A stretch of 10,252 nt of DNA from Oscillospiraceae bacterium (GCA_022511485.1 JAFLUJ010000355.1:1-10252), one strand, 5' to 3'. Positions 1-6,304 are shown, numbered from the stretch's first letter. A program made the numbers and translations. The notes: generated from the sequence alone by a model not told the origin.

Positions 1-9
1 TTGTTTATT

Positions 10-37
10 TTGACAACTCAGCTTCTGAGTGTAATAT
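10..37 (+). promoter_or_regulatory. Distal promoter P1 of the ECF S-component gene, with a palindrome in its spacer
   Basis: A perfect -35 box TTGACA (10-15) is followed after 16 bases by TAATAT (32-37), one mismatch from TATAAT. The expected transcription start is near 44, giving a leader of about 160 bases before the gene at 207. The spacer holds a perfect inverted repeat, ACTCAG-CTT-CTGAGT (16-30), which almost fills the gap between the two boxes. An operator in this position would be typical of a repressor or a DNA-distorting regulator, but that role is inferred. The hairpin is not followed by a T-run on either strand, so it is not an obvious terminator. Confidence 0.6.
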
Positions 38-143
38 TCTGGGATTTTATTTTTGTGCGATATAACCATTTCCGATAGATACCGGTAAAAAAATATGTTC
101 CGAACAAACAAATTTTAATAAAATATTTTCATCCGTCTACAAT

Positions 144-172
144 TTGCGGAATCGAACACTGCGGGGTATACT
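144..172 (+). promoter_or_regulatory. Proximal promoter P2 of the ECF S-component gene
   Basis: TTGCGG (144-149) and TATACT (167-172) are separated by exactly 17 bases, a reasonable sigma-A type promoter. The start would fall near 179, leaving a short leader of about 28 bases with the ribosome-binding site AAGGAGA at 191-197. The stretch 85-130 just upstream is very AT-rich, including the palindrome AAAATATTTT at 120-129, and could act as an UP element. No recognisable riboswitch was found in the leader between P1 and P2. Confidence 0.5.
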
Positions 173-206
173 GATAATATACTAAATCCAAAGGAGACCA
201 TCAACC

Positions 207-1004
207 ATGAGCACAGTAGAAGAAAAACGCCGCAGTATATATACCATTGTAGCAGTAGGACTTATGTCCGCACTTGTTTATGTAGGAAATTTCATGTCCA
301 TTCCCCTGCCCAATGAGACCCGTGTACACATCGGAAACTCCATGTGCCTTTTAGCTGCACTGCTTTTCGGAGGAGTAAACGGAGGACTTTCCTCTGGAAT
401 AGGTGGATTTCTGTACGATCTTTTCAATCCGCTGTATACACTGTCAGCGCCATATACATTTTTCTCGAAATTCTCCATGGGCTGGACAGCAGGAAAGCTG
501 AACCGCTCCGGAATCAGGAACGAGCTTGCCCGGACGTCCATAGCAGCCATATTCGGACAGATAACATACATTATTCTTTATCTGGGGAAAGCATTTATCG
601 AGCAGCTTATCCTTGGAAGTCCCGCAGAGACTGCCTTGGTAACAATGTTGAAAAAAGCGCCGTCCTCATTGATAAACGGAGCTATCGCAGTGGTGGTAGC
701 TGTGCCGCTGTCCATTGCACTCAGAAGGGCTCTGAAGGCTTCCGGATTTGCGTCCCTTATTGAGGGAAAACAAGAGCGCAAGGGATATTTCAATCCCCTT
801 ACGACCTGCCTGACCGTTTTTGCCATCATAGTAACAGCAGGATTCGGTATCCGACTTTCCGCGGACAGTAAGATCAGGAGTGCCCAGGAAGCAAAGGAAG
901 CAGAATACCAGCAGCAGATTGACGAGCTGAACGATAAATTGGATAACCTCTGCGCCCAGCTTGGAGTGGAACTTCCCGAACCTGAACCAGAGAAAACTGA
1001 ATAA
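207..1004 (+). CDS. ECF transporter S component (substrate-binding membrane subunit), substrate unknown
   Basis: This 265-residue membrane protein looks like the substrate-capturing S subunit of an energy-coupling-factor importer, which would dock onto a shared EcfA-EcfA'-EcfT module encoded elsewhere; no such genes are in the window. About six hydrophobic segments lie within residues 11-175, with the short loops and Gly-rich turns usual in the family (for example LLFGGVNGGLSSGIGGFLYD near 52-71). TM1 carries a small-residue G-x3-A pattern (18-22), of the kind that contacts EcfT. Unusually, residues 200-218 form an extra hydrophobic segment, followed by a charged, heptad-like tail (about 225-252) and a Pro/Glu-rich end. 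The start is fixed by AAGGAGA about nine bases upstream. Vitamin type cannot be read from the sequence. It is the only rightward gene here and is probably transcribed alone. Confidence 0.75.
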   Translation: MSTVEEKRRSIYTIVAVGLMSALVYVGNFMSIPLPNETRVHIGNSMCLLAALLFGGVNGGLSSGIGGFLYDLFNPLYTLSAPYTFFSKFSMGWTAGKLNRSGIRNELARTSIAAIFGQITYIILYLGKAFIEQLILGSPAETALVTMLKKAPSSLINGAIAVVVAVPLSIALRRALKASGFASLIEGKQERKGYFNPLTTCLTVFAIIVTAGFGIRLSADSKIRSAQEAKEAEYQQQIDELNDKLDNLCAQLGVELPEPEPEKTE

Positions 1005-1009
1005 AAAAT

Positions 1010-1026
1010 GGGGCTAAAGCAGCCCC
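1010..1026. terminator. Compact bidirectional terminator between convergent genes
   Basis: The stem GGGGCT (1010-1015) pairs perfectly with AGCCCC (1021-1026) across a five-base loop. Rightward transcripts meet a T-rich run at 1027-1036. Leftward transcripts meet the complement of the A-run at 1000-1009, also T-rich. It therefore can end both the ECF S-component gene and the zinc-ribbon membrane gene. The two stop codons (1002-1004 on plus, 1027-1029 on minus) lie inside the opposing U-tracts. Confidence 0.9.
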
Positions 1027-1983
1027 TTATTTTTTTGATCTTTTTTCAACTTTTCGCTTTCCTAAACGGTCACCTATAAATCCGAATACTATAGAACATA
1101 TACTCATAAATATTAAAGCTCTACCTACACTTATATTATAAAATAAATAATTTATTAAATAAGAAATTATAAAATTATCTCCTACAGAAAAGAACAAAAA
1201 TATTTGATAATTGATATTAATTTGCCAATTAAAATAGTTCCATACAAATATCCCCCAAAAAGTTGCTATCATCATAACAGGCAACAAAAAACGTGATACA
1301 AAAAACGGATCATTGAATAACGACAAAACAGTAGGAAAAATTAAAATTATTGGAAGTGCTAAAATAGAAAAGCAAATCAAATAACGCCTAACATTTATTT
1401 TATTATTTATTTCATCTTCGTATAGTTTCTTTTCAGTTTCAATTTTCTTCTCATTAGCAAGCTCCTCGCATATTCTTTTTAGTTCAGCTGCATTTTTATA
1501 CCCTCCAAGCGAACGGAACTGATCTGCCGCCTGATTGTAGTCTCTTTCCCGAACGGCGCTGTCCATAATCTTTACAGCTAACTTATAAACAGCTTCAAAA
1601 TAATAGGATTTAAGATCATCCACCATCTGAGGATCGCCATATCGCATCGCCTTTTTCAAATAATCGTTTTGTCTGTAATCCATTGCGATCTCAGCCAGTT
1701 CAGCTTCACGTTTGACCTTTATATCCGCCATCAGCTTGCCAAGATACGCCCTGCCGTTTTCCGGATCTCTTTCAAGTACCATATCACAATATACTTTAGC
1801 ATGACCCCATTCTCCTTCTTTCAGAAACAAAAAAGCACGTTTAAGCAGAGATTCTGCATTTTCTTCATCATACCCGCCGCGGCTTATCTCCTGCCTTGTT
1901 CCACAGTATTCGCATACATAGATAGTTGTTCCTTCCCGAACATTCAGGACAGCGTCACACATTTTACATTTGAAAGTTTCCAT
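1027..1983 (-). CDS. Zinc-ribbon, TPR-like membrane protein (downstream paralogue)
   Basis: This is a 318-residue protein of unknown function. Its N-terminus is a zinc ribbon with two CxxC knuckles, C6-x2-C9 and C24-x2-C27. A helical region follows, with a TPR-like unit (about 43-75) and a second repeat (about 138-173) of the type 'A..RDY.QAADQF..L.GYK.A', common in Firmicutes scaffold proteins. After a charged linker (175-197), four hydrophobic segments (about 200-222, 230-250, 258-282, 288-304) end in a Gly-rich GFIGDRLGK motif and a basic tail. The zinc ribbon and repeats are expected in the cytosol. The frame is open back to 2034, but AGGAGG (1993-1998) is correctly spaced only for the ATG at 1983, which also matches the paralogue's start. 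Only 50 bases separate it from that paralogue, so they are likely co-transcribed. Its membrane half is strikingly AT-rich. Confidence 0.8.
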   Translation of the reverse strand: METFKCKMCDAVLNVREGTTIYVCEYCGTRQEISRGGYDEENAESLLKRAFLFLKEGEWGHAKVYCDMVLERDPENGRAYLGKLMADIKVKREAELAEIAMDYRQNDYLKKAMRYGDPQMVDDLKSYYFEAVYKLAVKIMDSAVRERDYNQAADQFRSLGGYKNAAELKRICEELANEKKIETEKKLYEDEINNKINVRRYLICFSILALPIILIFPTVLSLFNDPFFVSRFLLPVMMIATFWGIFVWNYFNWQININYQIFLFFSVGDNFIISYLINYLFYNISVGRALIFMSICSIVFGFIGDRLGKRKVEKRSKK

Positions 1984-1992
1984 AAACATTGT

Positions 1993-1998
1993 CCTCCT
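1993..1998 (-). promoter_or_regulatory. Ribosome-binding site that sets the start of the downstream paralogue
   Basis: AGGAGG on the minus strand lies nine bases before the ATG at 1983 and only three bases before another in-frame ATG at 1989. This selects 1983. The longest-frame start at 2034 overlaps the stop of the upstream gene but has no comparable ribosome-binding site. Confidence 0.8.
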
Positions 1999-2033
1999 GT
2001 TTTCTGACCAAAACAAGTTGCAGAAAGTTATCA

Positions 2034-3164
2034 TTATTTCTTAATGAATTTGTTATTTTGTAACTTTTTAGCTTTCGCTTTGCCCAATTTACCGCCTAAA
2101 AATCCACCAATCAAAGAACACACAACTAAAACGATCATAATCTTCCAAAAAGTATCTTTCCAGTCGGATTCAACATCATTCAAATTCATTACAGTAATAT
2201 CAAAAGTTATCGAACCTGAAGCTATAACATTACTTAATGCAGCTAAAAACCAGAATAAATATTGATTTTGCTTGATTGAACCCATACGATAATGCAAATA
2301 TCTAACATAAAAAATATATAAAATATCCGCTATTGCTATAATAGCTATAACTTTCGAAAAATTATTCTCACCAGGCGAACCAGGTATAGTCGCCATCACG
2401 CCAAAAAGAGAAAAACCAATAGAGACCATAAATAAAAGAATAGAAATATCACCAAACTTGCTTTTTTTCAACTCTTCTTCCTGTTTTATTTTTTCTTCCT
2501 GCCGCTGCTTTTTCTCCTCCGCTGCTTTCTCTTTAGCAAACCAGTCACATTTCCCTGCCAATTCATCCGCATCCTTATACCCTTCCACCGAACGAAACTG
2601 ATCTGCCGCCTGACGGTAGTCATTTTCCAGAACTGCCCTGTCCATAATTCTAACAGCTAACTTATAAGCAGCTTCAATAGAGTACGCTTTCAGATCATTC
2701 ACCAGCTGTGGATCGCCAAAGCGTATCGCCTTTTCAAAATTATTATATGGTCTGTAATCCACATCAATTTCAGCCAGATCTGCTTCATGCCTGACCTTTA
2801 CATCCGCCATCAGCTTGCCGAGATACGCCCTGCCGTTTTCCGGATCTCTGTCAAGTACCATTTCACAATATCTTTTAGCCTGATCCCAATCCTCATCCTC
2901 CAGAAATAAAAACGCACGTCTCAGAAGAGATTCTGCCGATACAGATCCATTTTCTTTATTATACTCGCCGCGGCTTGCTTTTGCATGGGTATGACTATCC
3001 TCATATCCACCATCACTATGACCTGTATTGCCGAACATAGCCGCAATGTCGTTACTGTCCATTACTATAGTCTGCTTTGTTCCGCAGTATTCGCACTCAT
3101 AGATGCTTACACCCTCACGAACATTCAGGACAGCGTCACACATTTTACATTTGAATGTTGCCAT
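2034..3164 (-). CDS. Zinc-ribbon, TPR-like membrane protein (upstream paralogue, with His-containing insert)
   Basis: This 376-residue protein has the same plan as its downstream neighbour: zinc ribbon (C6-x2-C9, C24-x2-C27), TPR-like helices (about 76-205), a Lys/Glu-rich coiled-coil-like linker (about 208-236), and four hydrophobic segments (about 239-260, 271-290, 301-320, 341-358) ending in GGFLGGKLGK. By eye about two thirds of residues match the paralogue in the cytosolic half, while the membrane halves share little beyond the end motif. Between the ribbon and the helices it carries about 30 extra residues (roughly 32-63) containing H49, H58 and H60, which could be a flexible linker or extra metal ligands. 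A modest GAGG (3172-3175) precedes the ATG by seven bases. The function is unknown. A membrane-anchored sensor or scaffold is plausible but inferred. Confidence 0.8.
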   Translation of the reverse strand: MATFKCKMCDAVLNVREGVSIYECEYCGTKQTIVMDSNDIAAMFGNTGHSDGGYEDSHTHAKASRGEYNKENGSVSAESLLRRAFLFLEDEDWDQAKRYCEMVLDRDPENGRAYLGKLMADVKVRHEADLAEIDVDYRPYNNFEKAIRFGDPQLVNDLKAYSIEAAYKLAVRIMDRAVLENDYRQAADQFRSVEGYKDADELAGKCDWFAKEKAAEEKKQRQEEKIKQEEELKKSKFGDISILLFMVSIGFSLFGVMATIPGSPGENNFSKVIAIIAIADILYIFYVRYLHYRMGSIKQNQYLFWFLAALSNVIASGSITFDITVMNLNDVESDWKDTFWKIMIVLVVCSLIGGFLGGKLGKAKAKKLQNNKFIKK

Positions 3165-3183
3165 ATTATCGCCTCAAAATTCA

Positions 3184-3216
3184 AATTGTCCCAAACGCTC
3201 AGCCTTTGGGACAATT
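3184..3216 (-). promoter_or_regulatory. Perfect 12-bp inverted repeat between the SHOCT gene and the zinc-ribbon pair
   Basis: AATTGTCCCAAA (3184-3195) and TTTGGGACAATT (3205-3216) are exact reverse complements around a nine-base loop. It lies 12 bases after the stop of the SHOCT gene and 19 bases before the start of the zinc-ribbon gene. On the minus strand the following bases are only moderately U-rich (TGAATTTTG), so it could be a leaky terminator that lowers expression of the downstream pair, a transcript-stabilising hairpin, or a protein-binding dyad. No confident promoter was found between it and the upstream gene. Confidence 0.55.
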
Positions 3217-3228
3217 CATAATATACTT

Positions 3229-4650
3229 TTAATAAAGAAGGTTCAGAAGCTTGCGCTTCTCCTGAGCAAACTCGCTTTCGGTGATAACACCATTGTCAAG
3301 CATAGTCTTAAGCTTCTTGACAGCGGTCTCAAAGTCGTCCAGAGATACGTCCTTGGCATCCTTTTCAATAGTCTTATTAACTATCGGAGGCTCAGAAACA
3401 GGTTCAACCTCAGGCTCCGGCTTAGTTTCCTTTTTAGGCTCTTCCTTAGGTTCAGGCTTGGATTCTTCCTTAGGAGCAGCCTTAGGCTTGGGTTCAGACT
3501 TTGAATTGATCTTCTTGGCAATTTCTTCCGTGGTATTGAGTTCCTCAATAGAACCCTCAAACTGCTTAGCAGCAGGCTTTGCAGGCTTTGTATCTACATC
3601 ATCTTCTGACATCTGCGGGATAGCAAGCTCCTCTATATCAGCAGGCTTCTTCTGGAATATTTCCTCCGGGATAGACTCAAGTGCTGCCTCATCAGGCTCT
3701 AATTCGATAGCATCCATAGAGGACTCTACAGGAGTTTCTTCCGCATGGATACCGAGGAATTCGTCCAGACTGAGTATATCGTCTACTGTGACGGATTTTC
3801 CCACAGATTCAAACTCGTATTCCTGTGCGGGTTTGGATTCAGCCGCAGGAGCAGCCTTTGGTTCTGCCTGCTTAGATGCAGGAGCGGGAGCAGGCTTAGG
3901 CTCTGGCTTGGGAGCCGGCGCAGGTGCAGGAGCTGGAGCGGGCTTAGGCTCAGGCTTTGGAGCCGGTGCTGGCGCAGGAGCTGGTGCAGGCTTAGGCTCT
4001 GGCTTGGGAGCCGGCGCAGGTGCGGGCTTTGGAGCATGCTTAGGCTCAGGAACGGGAGCTGGCTTAGGCTCTGACTTAGGAGCAGGCTCGGGCTTGACCT
4101 CGGGCTTAGGCTCAGGAGCAGCTTCTTCCTTGGTATCCGGCTTAGGCTGATTAACGGACTTCTTGAAATCCTCATAACCGCTTGTCATGCTCTCAAACTC
4201 GTCGTCCATTGCCTTTTTGCGGGATTCGAGCTCCATAAGCTTCTGACTTTTTTCTTTTTCACGCTGAACTTCAAGCTTTTCGTCAAGCTCCTTTTTAGCG
4301 TCAGTAATGATCCTTACGATCTCCTCATTATTATGAAAATTAGGAAGGATTATTCTCTTACGGGATATTACGCTCTTTGAGGTGTCATCACACTGAATGT
4401 AAATAGGACTGTTGCGATTACCTCTGTTAATATCAATTTTGGTAATTTCATCAAGTCCGCAGGTATAGCGCATATAGTTGGGACCATCCTCTTTAGTTCC
4501 CTTCTGTTCCCATATAAATGCTATGCCGTATATGTGCTTAGCAGTAATGGTAATGTCAACATCCTGCGGTTTTGAGAGCATATTTTCCCTGTAGCTGGAC
4601 TCAAAATGAGCAATGGACTTCTCCGTGTAAATACTTGCCTGATTATCCAT
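3229..4650 (-). CDS. PH/GRAM-like protein with Pro-Ala-Lys-Glu linker and C-terminal SHOCT domain
   Basis: This is a 473-residue soluble protein with no signal peptide or membrane segment. Residues about 18-118 look like a small beta-rich PH/GRAM-like domain (alternating strands, then a helix), followed by a charged coiled coil (about 116-155). A low-complexity Pro/Ala/Lys/Glu linker (about 168-276) contains 16-residue repeats. An acidic stretch (280-380) and a second PKE-rich stretch (385-425) follow. The last 35 residues match the SHOCT pattern (helix, 'LDNGVITESEF', helix, LL), a short domain often attached to membrane or PH-like modules. The longest frame begins with TTG at 4656, but AAAGTGGTG (4658-4666) is seven bases from the ATG at 4650, which is preferred. 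A strong promoter lies at 4689-4717. The domain order suggests a membrane- or oligomer-binding adaptor. The function is not established. Confidence 0.75.
   Translation of the reverse strand: MDNQASIYTEKSIAHFESSYRENMLSKPQDVDITITAKHIYGIAFIWEQKGTKEDGPNYMRYTCGLDEITKIDINRGNRNSPIYIQCDDTSKSVISRKRIILPNFHNNEEIVRIITDAKKELDEKLEVQREKEKSQKLMELESRKKAMDDEFESMTSGYEDFKKSVNQPKPDTKEEAAPEPKPEVKPEPAPKSEPKPAPVPEPKHAPKPAPAPAPKPEPKPAPAPAPAPAPKPEPKPAPAPAPAPAPKPEPKPAPAPASKQAEPKAAPAAESKPAQEYEFESVGKSVTVDDILSLDEFLGIHAEETPVESSMDAIELEPDEAALESIPEEIFQKKPADIEELAIPQMSEDDVDTKPAKPAAKQFEGSIEELNTTEEIAKKINSKSEPKPKAAPKEESKPEPKEEPKKETKPEPEVEPVSEPPIVNKTIEKDAKDVSLDDFETAVKKLKTMLDNGVITESEFAQEKRKLLNLLY
3890..4033 (-). repeat. Three 48-base in-frame tandem repeats encoding the Pro/Ala/Lys/Glu linker
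   Basis: Three units begin at 3890, 3938 and 3986, each 48 bases or 16 codons, encoding variants of a PKPEPKPAPAPAPAPA motif. The first 38 bases of units one and three (3890-3927 and 3986-4023) are identical, while the middle unit differs at several third positions. This suggests growth by duplication of a block larger than one unit, and the region is probably length-variable between strains. Confidence 0.8.
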
Positions 4651-4688
4651 AAGCAAACACCACTTTCATATGTAATCACTCTTAAATA

Positions 4689-4717
4689 ATTATAGCATAT
4701 ATTCTTAAAACAGTCAA
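4689..4717 (-). promoter_or_regulatory. Promoter of the SHOCT / zinc-ribbon gene set
   Basis: On the minus strand TTGACT (4712-4717) and a perfect TATAAT (4689-4694) are 17 bases apart, with TGC directly before the -10 box, giving an extended -10 element. Transcription would start near 4682, about 30 bases before the ATG at 4650. No other strong promoter was found upstream of the next two genes, so this one probably serves all three. Confidence 0.8.
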
Positions 4718-4775
4718 ATAATATTAATAGAAATTAGTGCAGAAATTTAAGCAGTTTTTTTTGATGATATGCACA

Positions 4776-4807
4776 ATCAGAGCCCTGATCTGCGTCAAAG
4801 CTCTGAT
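4776..4807 (-). terminator. Possible hairpin terminator of mrp, lacking a U-tract
   Basis: ATCAGAGC (4776-4783) pairs with GCTCTGAT (4800-4807) around a 16-base loop, 18 bases after the mrp stop. On the minus strand it is not followed by a T-run, so as an intrinsic terminator it is weak. The loop region also repeats CTGATCTG directly (4785-4792 and 4803-4810). Confidence 0.35.
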
Positions 4808-4825
4808 CTGTAACTGACAGGAAGC

Positions 4826-5653
4826 TTATCCTATCTCTTCGATCGCTTTTACGGCGAGGTCGAGGAAATCTCCTGTAAAGTCCTCAATAAGGCCCATATC
4901 ACAGTTGTGAGTGATGTCCGGAGAAATAGGTATCCTGCCAAGAAGCGGGATGTCCTTTTCTTCGCACACTGCGTCGATATGGCTGTCACCGTAAAGGAAA
5001 ATCTTCTTTCCGCAGTCGGGACACTCAACATAGCTCATATTTTCCACAACGCCCACTATGGGGATATTCATAAGATGAGCCATACCAACAGCCTTGTTTA
5101 CGATCATTGCAACCAGATCCTGAGGAGTGGATACAATGATGATACCGTCCAGCGGGATAGACTGGAAAACGGTAAGAGGCACATCTCCCGTTCCCGGAGG
5201 CATATCCACAAACATATAATCAATATCTCCCCAGATGACGTCCGTCCAGAACTGCTTTACCACTCCGGCAATTACAGGACCGCGCCATACTACCGGATCC
5301 ATGGGATTTTCCAGAAGCAGATTTACCGACATGATCTTTATACCGTTGCGGGAGATAGCAGGGATTATTCCTTCGTCCGTGCCTTTTGCCCTGCCGTCGA
5401 TGCCGAACATTTTTGGTATGGAAGGACCGGTAATGTCCGCATCCATAACAGCAGCCTTGTATCCCTTGCGGGAAAACAGAGTTGCCATCATGCCGGTTAT
5501 AAGGGATTTTCCGACACCGCCCTTTCCGCTGACGATACCGATGACCTTTTTGACCTTGCTTTGTGGATTCAATGGTTCAATAAAGCTCTGAGGGGAAGTT
5601 CTGTCGCCGCAGCTCTCCCCGCATGAGGAGCAGTCATGTGTACATTCACTCAT
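4826..5653 (-). CDS. mrp: Mrp/NBP35-family P-loop ATPase, iron-sulfur cluster carrier
   Basis: This is a 275-residue cytosolic protein. Mrp/ApbC/Nbp35 proteins dimerise, hold a labile 4Fe-4S cluster and pass it to apo-enzymes in an ATP-dependent way. The deviant Walker A GKGGVGKS (43-50) has both lysines. Switch I is DADITGPS (71-78), and switch II is the family-typical DMPPGTGD (150-157). The C-terminal CPDC (211-214) is the inter-subunit cluster motif. The N-terminus has four Cys as C4-x3-C8-x2-C11-x3-C15, an extra cluster-type motif in place of the usual Mrp DUF59 domain. The frame is open to 5716, but that would include the promoter. AAAGGA (5662-5667), eight bases before the ATG at 5653, sets the start. 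The gene has its own promoter and appears monocistronic. Confidence 0.93.
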   Translation of the reverse strand: MSECTHDCSSCGESCGDRTSPQSFIEPLNPQSKVKKVIGIVSGKGGVGKSLITGMMATLFSRKGYKAAVMDADITGPSIPKMFGIDGRAKGTDEGIIPAISRNGIKIMSVNLLLENPMDPVVWRGPVIAGVVKQFWTDVIWGDIDYMFVDMPPGTGDVPLTVFQSIPLDGIIIVSTPQDLVAMIVNKAVGMAHLMNIPIVGVVENMSYVECPDCGKKIFLYGDSHIDAVCEEKDIPLLGRIPISPDITHNCDMGLIEDFTGDFLDLAVKAIEEIG

Positions 5654-5687
5654 GTTAAAAATCCTTTCACAAATAGTAGTTGAAGAT

Positions 5688-5716
5688 ATTATACCACAAT
5701 TTTGCCAAAATGTCAA
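5688..5716 (-). promoter_or_regulatory. Full-consensus promoter of mrp
   Basis: TTGACA (5711-5716) and TATAAT (5688-5693) match the consensus at every position and are separated by the optimal 17 bases. The start of transcription would be near 5681, giving a leader of about 28 bases. No operator-like dyad overlaps it, so high constitutive expression is the simplest reading. Confidence 0.9.
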
Positions 5717-5760
5717 TAAAAAGTAAAGAAAATTATATTAATTTTTACCAGACTAATGGT

Positions 5761-6228
5761 TCAATCAAACAAACTCTGAGTTTCTTGTGGTATATGATCC
5801 CATATATATTTTTCAAAAAGCTGTTGAGGATAAGCAAGCTCTTTTTCAAGATTTTGTATTATCTCCTCATTGGACGGCTCATCTGCAAGCATATATACAT
5901 ATGTCCCCATTTCCTCACAATAATGGTCTATTGTCCTGTATATTTCCTTTGCTGAGACTTTTCCTGCTTTAAACATTTTCCATGCAAAGCCGGCTGCAAG
6001 AGCAAAAAAATCATTGACTTTATTATCTGCAATGGCTTTTCTTTCGTTTTCTATACGGATGTTAAAGATCGTATCGTATTTTAAAGGACTTTCCGCAAAA
6101 CACATCATCCACGGTTCGATCTCCGCACCGTTTTCGATCTGAATACACAGCCAGTCCTGCCATATTCCGATATACTTTTCTATTTCCGAGTAAAGCACCG
6201 TATAAAACAAAAATGCATATGGGATCAT
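5761..6228 (-). CDS. Small acidic helical protein of unknown function
   Basis: I do not recognise this 155-residue protein. It is rich in aromatic and acidic residues, with a hydrophobic first 14 residues that include YAFLFYTVLY, but no convincing signal peptide or transmembrane span. The remainder reads as amphipathic helices, for example 62-89 and 92-115, ending in a charged helix and an acidic C-terminus. A Trp-rich patch (about W23, W26, W40) and single Cys residues (28, 43, 104) are visible, but no catalytic or metal motif. The longest frame opens at a GTG at 6264 inside a terminator loop. AGGAGAGG (6235-6242) instead supports the ATG at 6228. It lies directly after the terminator of the phosphorylase gene with no clear promoter of its own, so it may depend on read-through. 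No strong terminator follows it. Confidence 0.65.
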   Translation of the reverse strand: MIPYAFLFYTVLYSEIEKYIGIWQDWLCIQIENGAEIEPWMMCFAESPLKYDTIFNIRIENERKAIADNKVNDFFALAAGFAWKMFKAGKVSAKEIYRTIDHYCEEMGTYVYMLADEPSNEEIIQNLEKELAYPQQLFEKYIWDHIPQETQSLFD

Positions 6229-6245
6229 AATAAACCTCTCCTGAT

Positions 6246-6282
6246 AAAAATCGGGAACTGCCACAGCAAATGACAGTTCCCG
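6246..6282 (-). terminator. Intrinsic terminator after the GH94 phosphorylase gene
   Basis: CGGGAACTG (6252-6260) and CAGTTCCCG (6274-6282) form a perfect nine-base GC-rich stem with a 13-base loop. On the minus strand the stem is followed by ATTTTTAT. It begins 22 bases after the phosphorylase stop. The ribosome-binding site of the next gene starts only a few bases beyond the U-tract. Confidence 0.85.
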
Positions 6283-6304
6283 CAGAATAATTTTGATATT
6301 ATCC

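Noticed and set aside
44..166. Riboswitch in the leader between the two promoters of the ECF gene
   Set aside because: No motif of the TPP, FMN, preQ1, cobalamin or THF riboswitch classes could be recognised, and only short AT-rich palindromes are present.
1984..2034. N-terminal extension of the downstream zinc-ribbon paralogue from the ATG at 2034
   Set aside because: It has no ribosome-binding site, and the extra 17 residues are absent in the paralogue. AGGAGG at 1993-1998 serves the ATG at 1983.
3281..4150. Long plus-strand open frame of 289 codons opposite the SHOCT gene
   Set aside because: It is very rich in Gly, Ala and Ser and is the mirror of the GC-rich Pro/Ala/Lys/Glu repeats. 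The minus-strand gene has recognisable domains, a promoter and a ribosome-binding site.
4755..4762. Run of eight T on the plus strand as a terminator
   Set aside because: No stable hairpin precedes it on the plus strand, and there is no plus-strand gene upstream that would need it.
4907..5626. Plus-strand open frame of 239 codons opposite mrp
   Set aside because: It has no ribosome-binding site or recognisable domain and is antisense to a fully conserved Mrp protein.
5654..5716. N-terminal extension of Mrp from the start at 5716
   Set aside because: It would be translated from the -35 and -10 boxes of its own consensus promoter, upstream of the transcription start.
5747..5760. ACCA-N6-TGGT hairpin as terminator of the orphan gene
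   Set aside because: The stem has only four pairs. The AT-rich stretch after it is not enough to call an intrinsic terminator.
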